DNA of 64,000 nt from Candidatus Izimoplasma sp. ZiA1. Lineage in GTDB: Bacteria > Bacillota_I > Bacilli_A > Izemoplasmatales > Izemoplasmataceae. The notes beneath the pieces were generated by a model. That model did no database searches, was not told where the DNA came from, and was given only the letters and a program-made list of their open reading frames with translations. Positions 42,973 through 52,341 of this stretch are shown here, piece by piece. The translations under genes were made by a program, and so were the position numbers. Where the stretch lies: positions 186,001 through 250,000 of the forward strand of contig NQYJ01000002.1 in the NCBI GenBank assembly GCA_002285055.1, given 5' to 3'. Numbering within the stretch: position 1 is the stretch's first letter; each line of letters begins with the position of its first letter.

Positions 42973-44352
42973 ATGAGTGCTGTATTATTAATTGCCGTAC
43001 CATTACTAGCGGCCTTCATCTCTATATTAAATAAAAAATTAGCACCAGTTTTATTATTACTTGTGTCTTTGTTCAATATAGTTAGCATTTTCTTCTATAG
43101 TTTAGGAACAATCACAATTGGTGGCTTTGAAGCACCGTATGGTATTAGTCTAGTTTTAGATAATTATTCTTTAATTGGGTTAATCGTTATAAACATTGCA
43201 TTTTTCTTAGTATTGTTAATTTCTTATGAAAAAGTTAAAAAAGTAGCAACTGTTTTATTAGTCGCACTTGCTGGTTTAAATGGTTTATTATTAACAGGCG
43301 ATTTATTTAACTTGTTTGTATTCATTGAAGTTAGTGGAATTGCTGCATATTTAATAAGTACTACAAATAAAAAATATGTTGCCACATTTAATTATTTGGT
43401 AATTGGAACAGTAGGTAGTAGTTTTTACTTACTTGGTTTAATAATCTTATATGCAATGGTAGGGACATTAAATATGTCTGATATGGCATTAAGAATTAGT
43501 AGTGAAGGAATTAGTGCTGCGAACTTATCATTACCATTCTTGTTTATGTTTATTGGACTTGGAGTGGAAGCAAAACTATTACCATTTAATTCATGGGTAA
43601 AAGGAATCTTAGGAAATTCAAACAAATTAGTTGGTCCGATGATTGCATCAGTATACGCTGGGACTATCAGTTTAGTATTTGGTAGAATTCTTACAAGTGT
43701 TTTTGTAGTAAGTGACCGCCTAGGCTTAATCCTAACTGTGATATTATTAGTTGGTATTGTTGCTGGTGAAACAATGGCATTTGCATCTACAAAATTAAGA
43801 GAAATATTACTATATTCATCAATTGCTCAAGCTAGTTTAGTTATTATTTTGTTCTTAGAAGGAATTACTGGATGGGCTGTAATGATGGTTATTGCTAATG
43901 TTATTAGCAAACTAGTATTATTTGCTATTGCTTCATATACAAGTGATGAGTTAAAAACTGACGAAGTTGATAACTTAAAAGGAATATTCAGTAAAAACAA
44001 AATCATTGGTGTTGCTTTTACAATTGCAAGTTTAAGTGTTAGTGGATTACCATTGTTTATGGGGTTTGTTGTTAAGATGAATGTTTTAACAAGTATCTTT
44101 GATGGTGAAGATTATTTACTTGCAGCTGTGATTTTATTAACTAGTATTGTTGAAGGTGTTTATTTTGTTAGAGTATTAATTAAACTTTGGTATAACAAAG
44201 AAGATGCTAAAACTATAAATTACAACTTTGTAATAAAATATATTGTTTCTGTATTAGCAGTTTTATTAATTGTTTTTGGGACATATACTACTGTTCTAAA
44301 TGATCAAGTTGAAACTGTAAATGAAGTATTTGAAATAGGAGGTAATGAATAA
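42973..44352 (+). CDS. mrpD: Mrp/Mbx antiporter subunit D (NuoN/M-like, MbxH-like)
   Basis: A 459-residue polytopic protein (about 14 helices) of the NuoL/M/N-MrpD antiporter family. The key Glu lies in GDLFNLFVFIEVSGIAAYL, a Lys in the discontinuous helix near LGVEAKLLPFNSWVKG, and a further Lys region at ASTKLREILLYSSIAQASLV. It forms a proton or sodium channel of the complex. Its stop overlaps the next gene by one base (TAATG). Confidence 0.92.
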   Translation: MSAVLLIAVPLLAAFISILNKKLAPVLLLLVSLFNIVSIFFYSLGTITIGGFEAPYGISLVLDNYSLIGLIVINIAFFLVLLISYEKVKKVATVLLVALAGLNGLLLTGDLFNLFVFIEVSGIAAYLISTTNKKYVATFNYLVIGTVGSSFYLLGLIILYAMVGTLNMSDMALRISSEGISAANLSLPFLFMFIGLGVEAKLLPFNSWVKGILGNSNKLVGPMIASVYAGTISLVFGRILTSVFVVSDRLGLILTVILLVGIVAGETMAFASTKLREILLYSSIAQASLVIILFLEGITGWAVMMVIANVISKLVLFAIASYTSDELKTDEVDNLKGIFSKNKIIGVAFTIASLSVSGLPLFMGFVVKMNVLTSIFDGEDYLLAAVILLTSIVEGVYFVRVLIKLWYNKEDAKTINYNFVIKYIVSVLAVLLIVFGTYTTVLNDQVETVNEVFEIGGNE

Positions 44353-46184
44353 TGAATTTTGCAAGTATTGAAATGATTTTAATGATTACTCTTGCCTCTG
44401 GTGTATTAGCTTACTTAATTGGTAAGTTAAACGCAAAATTAGGTAGTATCGTTACTATCCTAGTTAGTATGTATGTTACGATCGCTGTTATTTACTTTGG
44501 TTATAATGGTGAGTTAGTAATTACTACTGAATATTTACCGTTAGTGACATTTAAAGTTACTAATATTGGATTATTCTTTGCGAGTACTGTTACATTTGTA
44601 TTTGCAATGGTAAGTTTCTTTAACCCATTCTTTATTGATAAATATAAATTTAAAGCTTTATATTCAATGTTATATATCTTTAGCTTAGTAGGAATCTTAG
44701 GTGTATTCTTCACTGATAATTTTATGACATTATTTGTATTCTTTGAGTTTACAGTTTGGAGTAGTATGTTCTTAATCCCTATGGGAAAAAGTACAAAATC
44801 TACAACATTATATTTTGCAATGAGCACAATTGGTTCATTTGCATTATTATATGCAATCTTCTTAATGAGAAGCCAAAGTGGATCATTTGATATTGATCAG
44901 GGACTAGCGATGGTGAGTGGAGCAAAAGCTACATGGACATATATATTATTAAGTGTTGCAGCATTTGCAAAACTAGGAGCATTCCCGCTACATTTATGGT
45001 TACCTAAAGTATTAGGTGATGCACCAGATCCAGTAACAGCTGTTTTCAGTGGTGGACTTGAAAAACTAGGTGCATTTGTTGCTGTTATGGGATTAGTTAG
45101 ACTTGCACCAGTAAGTTTCAATATTGGGGCAATAGATATGGATTTTGCTAGATATGTAATTGCTTTTATAGGTTCGATAACAATTATTATTGGAACACTT
45201 ATGGCAATTAGACAAGATGATGCAAAAAAATTATTAGCTTACTCTTCAATGAGTAATGGTGGTTATATTATTGTGGCTTTAACTATTGGTAATGGTATCG
45301 CAATAAGTGGCGCATTATACCATGTTTTAGCTCACGCAATTGCAAGTGCTGCAGCTTTCTTAGCTATCGCAGCTGTTGCTAGAAAAACTAATACAACTAA
45401 GATGAGTGAACTTGGTGGGATGATTCATAATATGCCAATCACTTATATGGTTTATTTAATAGCAATTATATCTATGGCTGGTATCCCACCAATGGGTGGA
45501 TTCATCAGTAAATGGATGATTTTCCAAGCCGTAATTAATAAGGGATTACCAATTATCGCAATTGGAGTATTCTTTGGTAGTATTGGATCGTTCTTATATG
45601 TATTTAGACCTTTAGCTGCTTTATTCCTAGGACAACAGTTACCAGAATACAAGCATTTAAAAGAAGCACCATTCTTTATGGTTTTACCGATGATTATCTT
45701 AAGCGGGTTAATTATTTATACTGGTGTGTTACCAAATTATATTTTAGGAAAAATTAATGAAATTGTTGTCGATTTAGGAGCAACTGCAGTAACAATTACT
45801 GAATATACAATCACAGGATTTAATGGAACAATCCACCCAGCATTAATAAGTGGAATGTTTGGGGTTGGTGTATTTGTTGCATTCTTAATCTTTATAACAT
45901 TTAAGAAATCAAAAAAAGTTACATTAATGGATACATATACAGCAGGTGAGTTTATTTATACAGAAGAATTACTTCATTATAGTGTAGATTTTTATGCACC
46001 ACTTGAAAGACTATATGAAAAATACATTCATATAATGGAAAAAACATACGACAGCATTAGAAATAAAATTGCTGAAGTAGGTCATTTCTTTAAATACTAC
46101 TTCTTTACTAATAAACCTGAAGTGTCAGTATTTTGGATAGTTATTATAGTTTCATTATTACTGTGGGGTGAATCATTATGGTAG
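44352..46184 (+). CDS. Second antiporter-like subunit with C-terminal extension (MbxH'-like)
   Basis: A 610-residue paralogue of the preceding protein. The antiporter core includes FFEFTVWSSMFLIPMGKS, AAFAKLGAFPLHLWLPKVLGDAPDPVTAVFSGGLEKLGAFVAVMG and DDAKKLLAYSSMSNGGYI. After the core it extends about 120 residues as an amphipathic stretch (ELLHYSVDFYAPLERLYEKYIHIMEKTYDSIRNKIAEVGHFFKYYF) and a last membrane helix, like the lateral helix of complex I NuoL. A duplicated H subunit is a distinguishing feature of Mbx/Mbs over Mbh. Overlaps the NuoH-like gene by seven bases. Confidence 0.9.
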   Translation: MNFASIEMILMITLASGVLAYLIGKLNAKLGSIVTILVSMYVTIAVIYFGYNGELVITTEYLPLVTFKVTNIGLFFASTVTFVFAMVSFFNPFFIDKYKFKALYSMLYIFSLVGILGVFFTDNFMTLFVFFEFTVWSSMFLIPMGKSTKSTTLYFAMSTIGSFALLYAIFLMRSQSGSFDIDQGLAMVSGAKATWTYILLSVAAFAKLGAFPLHLWLPKVLGDAPDPVTAVFSGGLEKLGAFVAVMGLVRLAPVSFNIGAIDMDFARYVIAFIGSITIIIGTLMAIRQDDAKKLLAYSSMSNGGYIIVALTIGNGIAISGALYHVLAHAIASAAAFLAIAAVARKTNTTKMSELGGMIHNMPITYMVYLIAIISMAGIPPMGGFISKWMIFQAVINKGLPIIAIGVFFGSIGSFLYVFRPLAALFLGQQLPEYKHLKEAPFFMVLPMIILSGLIIYTGVLPNYILGKINEIVVDLGATAVTITEYTITGFNGTIHPALISGMFGVGVFVAFLIFITFKKSKKVTLMDTYTAGEFIYTEELLHYSVDFYAPLERLYEKYIHIMEKTYDSIRNKIAEVGHFFKYYFFTNKPEVSVFWIVIIVSLLLWGESLW

Positions 46185-47086
46185 TCAATATTTTAGTAGG
46201 ATTAGGTGTAGCACTATTTGGATTTGTTTTGCAAACAGCTATGGGCGGAATTAACCGTAAAATAGTAGCAAGAGTTCAAAAGCGTATTGGACCTAAATGG
46301 TATCAAGAGTTTATTGATATCTTTAAGTTATTTTCAAAAAGAAGTGTAAGTCATGGTTGGATATTTGACTTTGGTGTAATAATGGCACTTGGTGGAATTA
46401 TTGCAACTGCTATGTTTATGCCTGTTACTGCAAATATTATTGCATTTGAAGGGTATGACAACTTCTTTATCTTTGTATATTTATTAGCAGTAGGAATGCT
46501 TGGTATGGCGATGAGTGCTAGTGGTAGTGGTAATCCACTTGCTAGTATCGGAGTTATGAGAGCTTTAACAACAATGCTTGCTTATGAAGTTCCGTTTATG
46601 ATTGTTGTTATGACAATTATCAAACTTACTGGTGGAACAAGTAGTGTTAGTGAAATAGCAGCTTTCCAGCAAATAGCTGGAAACAACTGGTTTATAATTG
46701 CCTTACCTCTTGGTGGGATTGTGGCAATTATAAGTTTAATGGGAATGCTTGGTAAAAAACCATTTGAAACTTATATTGCACCTGCAGAGATTGCTTCAGG
46801 ACCTATGGTTGAATATGGTGGAAAGCAATTAGGTATGTTATTTGTAATGCATGAAATAACAGTTTTTATCGAAGTAAGTTTATTTATCCATTTATTCTTA
46901 GGTGGAGCAGCAACATTAGGAGTTTATTTACTAAAATACTTCTTAGTATATACAGCGCTTAATTTAATTAGTAGTGTTTATGCACGATTCAAAATTGATC
47001 AAGTAGTTGTGTTCTTCTATAAATGGCCATTATTTATGGCTGTAACACAAGCGATAATCGCAATTTATTTAGGGTGGGTGATTTAA
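46178..47086 (+). CDS. NuoH-like membrane anchor subunit (MbxM-like)
   Basis: A 302-residue NuoH/MbhM family protein with about eight helices. NRKIVARVQKRIGPKWYQEFIDIFKLFSKR is the conserved first cytosolic loop (normally R-x-Q-x-R-x-G-P), and MRALTTMLAYEVPFMIVVM with IAPAEIASGPMVEYGGKQLG are the conserved acidic loops that link redox chemistry to ion movement. Placed directly after the antiporter subunits and before the NuoB-like gene. Confidence 0.93.
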   Translation: MVVNILVGLGVALFGFVLQTAMGGINRKIVARVQKRIGPKWYQEFIDIFKLFSKRSVSHGWIFDFGVIMALGGIIATAMFMPVTANIIAFEGYDNFFIFVYLLAVGMLGMAMSASGSGNPLASIGVMRALTTMLAYEVPFMIVVMTIIKLTGGTSSVSEIAAFQQIAGNNWFIIALPLGGIVAIISLMGMLGKKPFETYIAPAEIASGPMVEYGGKQLGMLFVMHEITVFIEVSLFIHLFLGGAATLGVYLLKYFLVYTALNLISSVYARFKIDQVVVFFYKWPLFMAVTQAIIAIYLGWVI

Positions 47087-47087
47087 T

Positions 47088-47657
47088 ATGAAATCAACTA
47101 AATTTTCACCAATGACACAAGAGCAAATCGATAAAAAATGGTGGGAGATTGGAAACTATTTCCGTCGTAACTCATTATGGATGCTAATGTATTGTACTGG
47201 TTGTTGTGCAATTGAATTACCACCTGCAATGACATCAGCTTATGATATGGAACGTCTTGGGATGGGGCCAATGGCAACACCTAGACAAGCAGATGTATTA
47301 TTAGTAACAGGGTACTTATCATTAAAAACATTAAGACGTTTAATCTATACTTATGAACAAATGAGTGAACCAAAATATGTAGTAGGATTTGGTTCTTGTA
47401 CAATAAACGGAGGAATCTACCATGATTCTCACGCTGTTATCAATAAATTAGATCAATATATTCCAGTAGATGTTTATGTTGCTGGTTGTATGCCAAACAC
47501 AGAAGCTGTTATGAATGGCTTTACTGATTTAATGGGTATGATCAAAAACAAAACTGCTCGTGGTTGGTTAGATTACAAAGAACGTAATGATTGGTATAAA
47601 AAGAATCAATTAGACTCATTAGGGGAGGTACTAGTCCATGATGAATTCCATGAATAA
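47088..47657 (+). CDS. NuoB-like small subunit with proximal [4Fe-4S] cluster (MbxJ-like)
   Basis: A 189-residue electron-transfer subunit. Ligands for one [4Fe-4S] cluster are conserved: C36-T-G-C39-C40, then C104 in FGSCTINGG and C134 in VAGCMPN. The usual CPP of the last motif reads CMPN. It passes electrons from the NuoI-like subunit to the site in the NuoD-like subunit. Its 3' end overlaps the NuoC-like gene by 20 bases. Confidence 0.93.
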   Translation: MKSTKFSPMTQEQIDKKWWEIGNYFRRNSLWMLMYCTGCCAIELPPAMTSAYDMERLGMGPMATPRQADVLLVTGYLSLKTLRRLIYTYEQMSEPKYVVGFGSCTINGGIYHDSHAVINKLDQYIPVDVYVAGCMPNTEAVMNGFTDLMGMIKNKTARGWLDYKERNDWYKKNQLDSLGEVLVHDEFHE

Positions 47658-48234
47658 TGTTGAGTTTTTAAATGAATTAGTAAACTCAAAATTTAATGTA
47701 GTAAAAACAGAAATTATTAATGCTGAGCAAATGAGTTTCATTGTTGATTCTCGTGATGTTCATACATTATTAACTTTATTAAAAACATCAGGATGGAAAC
47801 AATTATCTTACCTTTCTGCGATAGATTGGATTAAAGAAGATGAGTTTGAACTTGTATATATTGTTTTTAACTGGGATAGACCAGTACATATCCAAGTGAG
47901 AACTAGAATCAAAAGAGATCGTGAAAATGCTTCTTTTGAAACAATTATTCCAATATACCCAGGTGCAAAGTATTATGAAAGAGAAGTTCATGAGTTTTTC
48001 GGAATTAAATTTCCAGGTAACCCTGATTTCCATAAGCAATTAATTCTTGAAAATTGGGATGATATGCCACCGCTTTTAAAAGACTTTGATCCAAGAGCAT
48101 ACAGTGACTCTCATTTCGAAAAACGTGATTATCCTGAAAAGCACATAAACCTAAACAATCAAGAAAGCAAACAAGAGAAAAGACAAAAAAGAAATTTAAA
48201 ATCATTGCTTCTTAGAAACGGAGGTAAAAAATAA
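47638..48234 (+). CDS. NuoC-like subunit (MbxK-like)
   Basis: A 198-residue NuoC/MbhK family protein. RTRIKRDRENASFETIIPIYPGAKYYEREVHEFFGIKFPGNPDFHKQLILENWDDMPPLLKDFDP is the family signature (E-R-E-x-x-E-x-F-G followed by the L-x-L-x-W-x-x-x-P-x-x-K segment). GGGGAGG precedes ATG 47638. A basic tail (SKQEKRQKRNLKSLLLRNGGKK) ends it. One-base overlap (TAATG) with the next gene. Confidence 0.92.
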   Translation: MMNSMNNVEFLNELVNSKFNVVKTEIINAEQMSFIVDSRDVHTLLTLLKTSGWKQLSYLSAIDWIKEDEFELVYIVFNWDRPVHIQVRTRIKRDRENASFETIIPIYPGAKYYEREVHEFFGIKFPGNPDFHKQLILENWDDMPPLLKDFDPRAYSDSHFEKRDYPEKHINLNNQESKQEKRQKRNLKSLLLRNGGKK

Positions 48235-49340
48235 TGAGACAAATGAAATTATTTTTAGGACCTCAGCATCCTGGAATGCATGGTAATGCATCGGTTCATA
48301 TTTACGCTGAAGGTGATATTATAAAAAGATCATATCTTTTACCAGGGATGTTACATCGTGGATTTGAAAAAGGTATGGAAAGACATACTTGGATGAATAA
48401 TATTGGTCTTATTCCTCGTGTTTGTGTTGTAGAACCAGATATCAATGAAATGGCATTTGCAATGGGTGTTGAAATGCTTGCTAATATAGAAGTTCCTGAA
48501 CGAGCTCATTACTTAAGAATGGTAATTTTAGAACTTGCAAGAATTAGTATTCATTTAATGAGTTATGGTGGGCTTGGTGGACCAACTGGTCTTTATACTC
48601 TGATGTATCATGCTCATGCAGATAGAAACAGAATTTTAAATATATTTGAGAAGATCACTGGTCACCGTGTATATCATATGTATATAGTTCCTGGAGGAGT
48701 TCGTAAAGATTTCCCTGTTGGAATTGAAAATGATATTCATGAGTTTTTAAATGATCTTGAAAGTAGATACACTGAATACCGTGATTTAGGTATTGAGAAT
48801 CCTACAGTTTTAGCTCGTATTAAAGATAATATCATGTTACCTGAAAGTGTAGTTTGGGAACTTGGTGTTACTGGTGTTGGTATGAGAAGTGCTGTAAATA
48901 AGCCGTATGATTTGCGTAAAGTTAAACCTTATGCAAGATATAGTGAAGTTGAGTTTGATGTTCCAGTTTATGATTATAGTGATGCGAGAAACCGTGTTGA
49001 TATTAAATTAAATGAACTAGTTCAATCAATTGGAATAATTCGTCAATGTTTAGAGAAAATGCCAACAGGTCCTGTAAGAGCTAAGGTTGGTAATGGACAA
49101 TCAATGAGATGGACAGTTCCGAAAGGTCAAGTTTATTCATGTGTGGAATCTAGTCGTGGTGAGTTTGGTTATTACATAGTTAGTGATGGAGGTACTCATC
49201 CTTATCGTGTTGGAGTTAGAGGTGCAAGTTATCCTCAAGGGTTATTAGGGATTGAAAAATATATGCCAGGAACGCGTATTGATGATGCGCCATTATGGAT
49301 AGACACTATGGGTGTTTGTTCACCTGAGATTGATCGATAG
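48234..49340 (+). CDS. NuoD/hydrogenase-large-subunit-like protein with two of four Ni-Fe ligands replaced (MbxL-like)
   Basis: A 368-residue NuoD/MbhL family protein, recognised by GPQHPGMHGNASVHIYAEGD, HRGFEKGMERHTWMNNIGLIPRVC and EKMPTGPVRAKV. In [NiFe] hydrogenases the site uses RxCxxC near the N-terminus and DPCxxC near the C-terminus. Here these are C64-V-V-E67 and D-T-M359-G-V-C362, so the second and third cysteines are Glu and Met. An intact Ni-Fe centre, and therefore H2 formation, is unlikely. No hydrogenase maturation genes are nearby. Gene order and ligand loss suggest the Mbx/Mbs branch, whose substrate in archaea is sulfane sulfur. Confidence 0.9.
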   Translation: MRQMKLFLGPQHPGMHGNASVHIYAEGDIIKRSYLLPGMLHRGFEKGMERHTWMNNIGLIPRVCVVEPDINEMAFAMGVEMLANIEVPERAHYLRMVILELARISIHLMSYGGLGGPTGLYTLMYHAHADRNRILNIFEKITGHRVYHMYIVPGGVRKDFPVGIENDIHEFLNDLESRYTEYRDLGIENPTVLARIKDNIMLPESVVWELGVTGVGMRSAVNKPYDLRKVKPYARYSEVEFDVPVYDYSDARNRVDIKLNELVQSIGIIRQCLEKMPTGPVRAKVGNGQSMRWTVPKGQVYSCVESSRGEFGYYIVSDGGTHPYRVGVRGASYPQGLLGIEKYMPGTRIDDAPLWIDTMGVCSPEIDR

Positions 49341-49351
49341 GAGATATGAAA

Positions 49352-51334
49352 ATGAAAAAAGTTAATAGTATATTTACTCCTTGGAGATTATTAAAATATT
49401 TATTCAAAAAACCTATAACGATTCCATTCACTAAGATTTTTACACAAAAAAATGCAAATTATTTAAATCAAAATTCAATTATTAAACTGAACTCAAGGCT
49501 AGATAGTGAACCAAGAGAAGGTGCCGATAATATAAGAGGATTCCATACTAATGATTGGGAAGAATGTATTGGTTGTGGAACTTGTGCTGATATATGCCCT
49601 ACTGAGGCTATCTTTATGGCTGAACGTTTAGAATTACCTAATGAAGATGGAAAACTTCAACAACGTCCAACAATTGATTATGGTAGATGTTGTTTCTGTG
49701 CTCTTTGTGTTGATACATGTACTACGGATTCACTAAAAATGAGTAAAGAATATATTTACTCAAACAGTGATCCTGATGCTTTCTTATTTATGCCTACAGA
49801 TACATTTGAAGGTCAAAAAGTTAAAGAAGGTTATGTTAAAGATGAAGTGTCAGACTTACTAGATTTAAAAAGAGTCGAAAATCCTCACGAATTACCAGAA
49901 GAAAGAAAATCATCTTTTGTTGAAATAGTCAGAGGGTATAGTAAAGAGTTTGCTCGTTTAGAAGCAGCTAGATGTGTTGAATGTGGAGTTTGTACAAGTG
50001 CATGTCCTGTTCATATGCATATACCTCAATATATCAAAGCAATTTGGGAAGATGATATTGATGGAGCTTTAAGACAAGTTTATGAAACAAACCCATTACC
50101 TGGTGTTTGTGGTCGTGTATGTACTCACAACTGTGAAACATCATGTGCAATAGCAGTTAGAGGAGAAGCAATTGCAATTCGTTGGTTAAAAAGATATATT
50201 ATTGATAGTGCTCCAGATGATATGTATGAAAATATCATTTTAGAACCTGTAAGTGATGTTATTGACGCTAAAGTTGCAATCGTTGGTAGTGGTCCTGCGG
50301 GACTAGGTGCTGCTTATTACTTAAGAGTTATGGGATATAAAGTGGATGTTTATGAGGAATTATCACTTGCTGGTGGGGTTATGAGATATGGTATACCTGC
50401 ATATCGTTTACCTGATACAGCAATTGATAAAGATATTAATTTTATTAAACATATTGGTGTAAATATTAAAACAAATACTAGAGTTGGTAGAGATATTACT
50501 ATGGATCAACTTGAACAAGATTACGATGCAGTATTCTTAGGTACAGGATTTATGAAACCAAGAGGTTTAAACATTCCTGGGGCTGATCATAACCGTGTTG
50601 TAGGAGCAATGGAGTTTTTACCAAAAGTTAGAGAATTTGAAAGAGGTAACTTAAGCCTTGAAGACATTGATGTTGCTGAAAATGTGGTTGTTATTGGTGG
50701 TGGAGATGTAGCCTTCGATGTTGCTAGAAGTGCAACAAGACTTCAAATGTTAAAATATGGTAAATCAAGTGTAAAATTGACTTCACTTGAAAATGAAGAT
50801 AGTTTACCAGCTACTTTTGATGAATATGTAGAAGGTGCAGAAGAAGGTGTAGAATTCTTCTGTGGAAACGGACCTCAAGAAGTAGTAGTTGAAAATGGCA
50901 AAATACTTGGTCTAAAATTATGGAAATGTTTATGTATCTTTGATGAAAAAGGTGGTTTCAACCCTGAATTTGATAAAGAATGTGAACAAATTATTGAAGG
51001 AGAGCAAATCTTTATAGCAATTGGTCAAGCTCCTGATTATGATTATATTCCAGAATCAATTAAAGATAAAATATCAATTAATAGAGGAAAAATTGAAGCG
51101 TCAATAGATGGACAAGTTAAAGATGTACCTTGGTTATTTGTTGGTGGAGATATTTTAAGAGGACCAGATTTAATTGGTGGAGTTAGTGATGGACATCGTT
51201 CAGCCAAAGCGATTGATGCATACTTATATGAAAATGCAAAAAAACAAGATATTTCTGATTCTTTAAAAGCAATGAGAGAAGCAGTAAAAGAATCTAGTCC
51301 AGAATTAACAATAAGACAAGGTGGAAAAAAATAA
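49352..51334 (+). CDS. NuoI-like ferredoxin fused to GltD/Nfn-like NAD(P)H flavoprotein
   Basis: A 660-residue fusion. Residues 65-130 hold two [4Fe-4S] binding motifs of the NuoI/MbxN type (C72-C75-C78-C82 and C113-C116-C119-C123). Residues about 195-280 are the GltD-type N-terminal iron-sulfur region (C208/C211/C214/C218 and C253/C257/C261/C265). Then come an FAD fold (VAIVGSGPAGLGAAYYLR, about 308-325), an NADP-binding fold (VVVIGGGDVAFDVARSA) and a final GGDILRGPDLIGGVSDG FAD motif. It would link NAD(P)H, rather than only ferredoxin, to the membrane complex. ATG 49352 is eight bases from AGGAGA; ATG 49346 is too close. Confidence 0.92.
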   Translation: MKKVNSIFTPWRLLKYLFKKPITIPFTKIFTQKNANYLNQNSIIKLNSRLDSEPREGADNIRGFHTNDWEECIGCGTCADICPTEAIFMAERLELPNEDGKLQQRPTIDYGRCCFCALCVDTCTTDSLKMSKEYIYSNSDPDAFLFMPTDTFEGQKVKEGYVKDEVSDLLDLKRVENPHELPEERKSSFVEIVRGYSKEFARLEAARCVECGVCTSACPVHMHIPQYIKAIWEDDIDGALRQVYETNPLPGVCGRVCTHNCETSCAIAVRGEAIAIRWLKRYIIDSAPDDMYENIILEPVSDVIDAKVAIVGSGPAGLGAAYYLRVMGYKVDVYEELSLAGGVMRYGIPAYRLPDTAIDKDINFIKHIGVNIKTNTRVGRDITMDQLEQDYDAVFLGTGFMKPRGLNIPGADHNRVVGAMEFLPKVREFERGNLSLEDIDVAENVVVIGGGDVAFDVARSATRLQMLKYGKSSVKLTSLENEDSLPATFDEYVEGAEEGVEFFCGNGPQEVVVENGKILGLKLWKCLCIFDEKGGFNPEFDKECEQIIEGEQIFIAIGQAPDYDYIPESIKDKISINRGKIEASIDGQVKDVPWLFVGGDILRGPDLIGGVSDGHRSAKAIDAYLYENAKKQDISDSLKAMREAVKESSPELTIRQGGKK

Positions 51335-51337
51335 TAA

Positions 51338-51367
51338 TTAAAAAAGCCCTATTTAGGGCTTTTTTTA
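51338..51367. terminator. Bidirectional terminator between the Mbx-like operon and the convergent gene
   Basis: AAAAAAGCCCTA / TAGGGCTTTTTT stem; it also contains the end and stop codon of the minus-strand gene. Confidence 0.88.
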
Positions 51368-52215
51368 TTTTTAAGTAGATAATTGATTTTTTCCTTTGTA
51401 GTTAAAATAGATCTCTCTAAGAATGAAAGCTTAGTAATTGTATCTAGATTTTGATATTTATTCTTTTTAATCTTTTTAAGTGTTGCATCACTATATTTTG
51501 CTGTTATGTATAATGGGAATCTAGAATCCTTATCGTATAAATGAATATTATCATAAAAAACATCAAAACTTTCCTTTGCTTTGTTAATATAATCGTTCAC
51601 CAAACTTACATATTCCTCTGTGATAACTTTGTTTTTCAAATCATAAACACTAGCATGATGTTTATCAATCATTTCCATAGATAGATAAACTTGGTCATTA
51701 TCAATATCGTCACCAATAGTTTTAAGAAGTTTTGATATTTCCATAGCATAACCTAAGTTTTTAGCAATAATATTTAGTAACTCACTATTTTCAGAATAGG
51801 CTTCTGAAGCAATTACTGGAGTTAATAATAAATACCTAGTTTCCGATACATAATAGCAATATTCCTCAAGCTCAGATTCTGTTTTTGTATATTTATGGTA
51901 GAAATCAAATTTAATACCTTTAATCATATCTAAAAAATACTTTTTTTGTAAATTATATCTTTTTATTGCATCTTTTAATGCAATAAACACATGATCATTC
52001 ACATAAACTCCTGAGTAGATATCATTAATATAGTCTTTTTTTCTTTCTAGTAAATGGATATCATTTTTTATTACAACAGCGTTTCTTGCCTCAATATAAA
52101 AAGCATAGACCGCATAAAGTGCAGAGGCTTTTTCAAATGGAAGCATTGAAAAAGCTTTATAAAAACCTTTGTTGTTAGTTTTTACAACTTTTCTACAATA
52201 TAAGTAACTTTCCAT
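51349..52215 (-). CDS. Divergent squalene/phytoene synthase family protein
   Basis: A 288-residue protein of the trans-prenyl head-to-head synthase fold: YCRKVVKTNNKGFYKAFSMLPFEKASALYAVYAFYIEARNAVV at the N-terminus and GYAMEISKLLKTIGDDIDNDQVYLSMEMI later. The first aspartate-rich motif (usually DxxxD after YAFCR) is degenerate (EARNA), while the second (DDxxxD) is mostly kept, so catalysis is doubtful. Enzymes of this family make squalene, dehydrosqualene or phytoene, the first step to carotenoids. Start ATG (52213-52215) has GGAGGTG six bases before it; the GTG inside that site is rejected. Transcribed alone, convergent with the Mbx-like operon and divergent from the CoA-disulfide-reductase-like gene. 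Confidence 0.7.
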   Translation of the reverse strand: MESYLYCRKVVKTNNKGFYKAFSMLPFEKASALYAVYAFYIEARNAVVIKNDIHLLERKKDYINDIYSGVYVNDHVFIALKDAIKRYNLQKKYFLDMIKGIKFDFYHKYTKTESELEEYCYYVSETRYLLLTPVIASEAYSENSELLNIIAKNLGYAMEISKLLKTIGDDIDNDQVYLSMEMIDKHHASVYDLKNKVITEEYVSLVNDYINKAKESFDVFYDNIHLYDKDSRFPLYITAKYSDATLKKIKKNKYQNLDTITKLSFLERSILTTKEKINYLLKNKKSPK

Positions 52216-52284
52216 TTTCTTCACCTCCTATCTTTATTATAATACATTTTTTACAACTTTTCTAAATTAAGACTTATATATTTT

Positions 52285-52313
52285 TTGTGTAATATAAAAT
52301 CATCTTGTATATA
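52285..52313 (+). promoter_or_regulatory. Probable promoter of the CoA-disulfide-reductase-like gene
   Basis: TTGTGT (52285-52290), 17 bp, TATATA (52308-52313), 28 bp before the start codon. Confidence 0.4.
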
Positions 52314-52341
52314 TATGTTAGAATTAGAAAGAGGTGATTTG

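Noticed and set aside
40585..51334. A plain Mrp antiporter or a [NiFe] membrane-bound hydrogenase
   Set aside because: No full-length MrpA is present, complex-I-like redox subunits follow, and two of four Ni-Fe cysteines are replaced.
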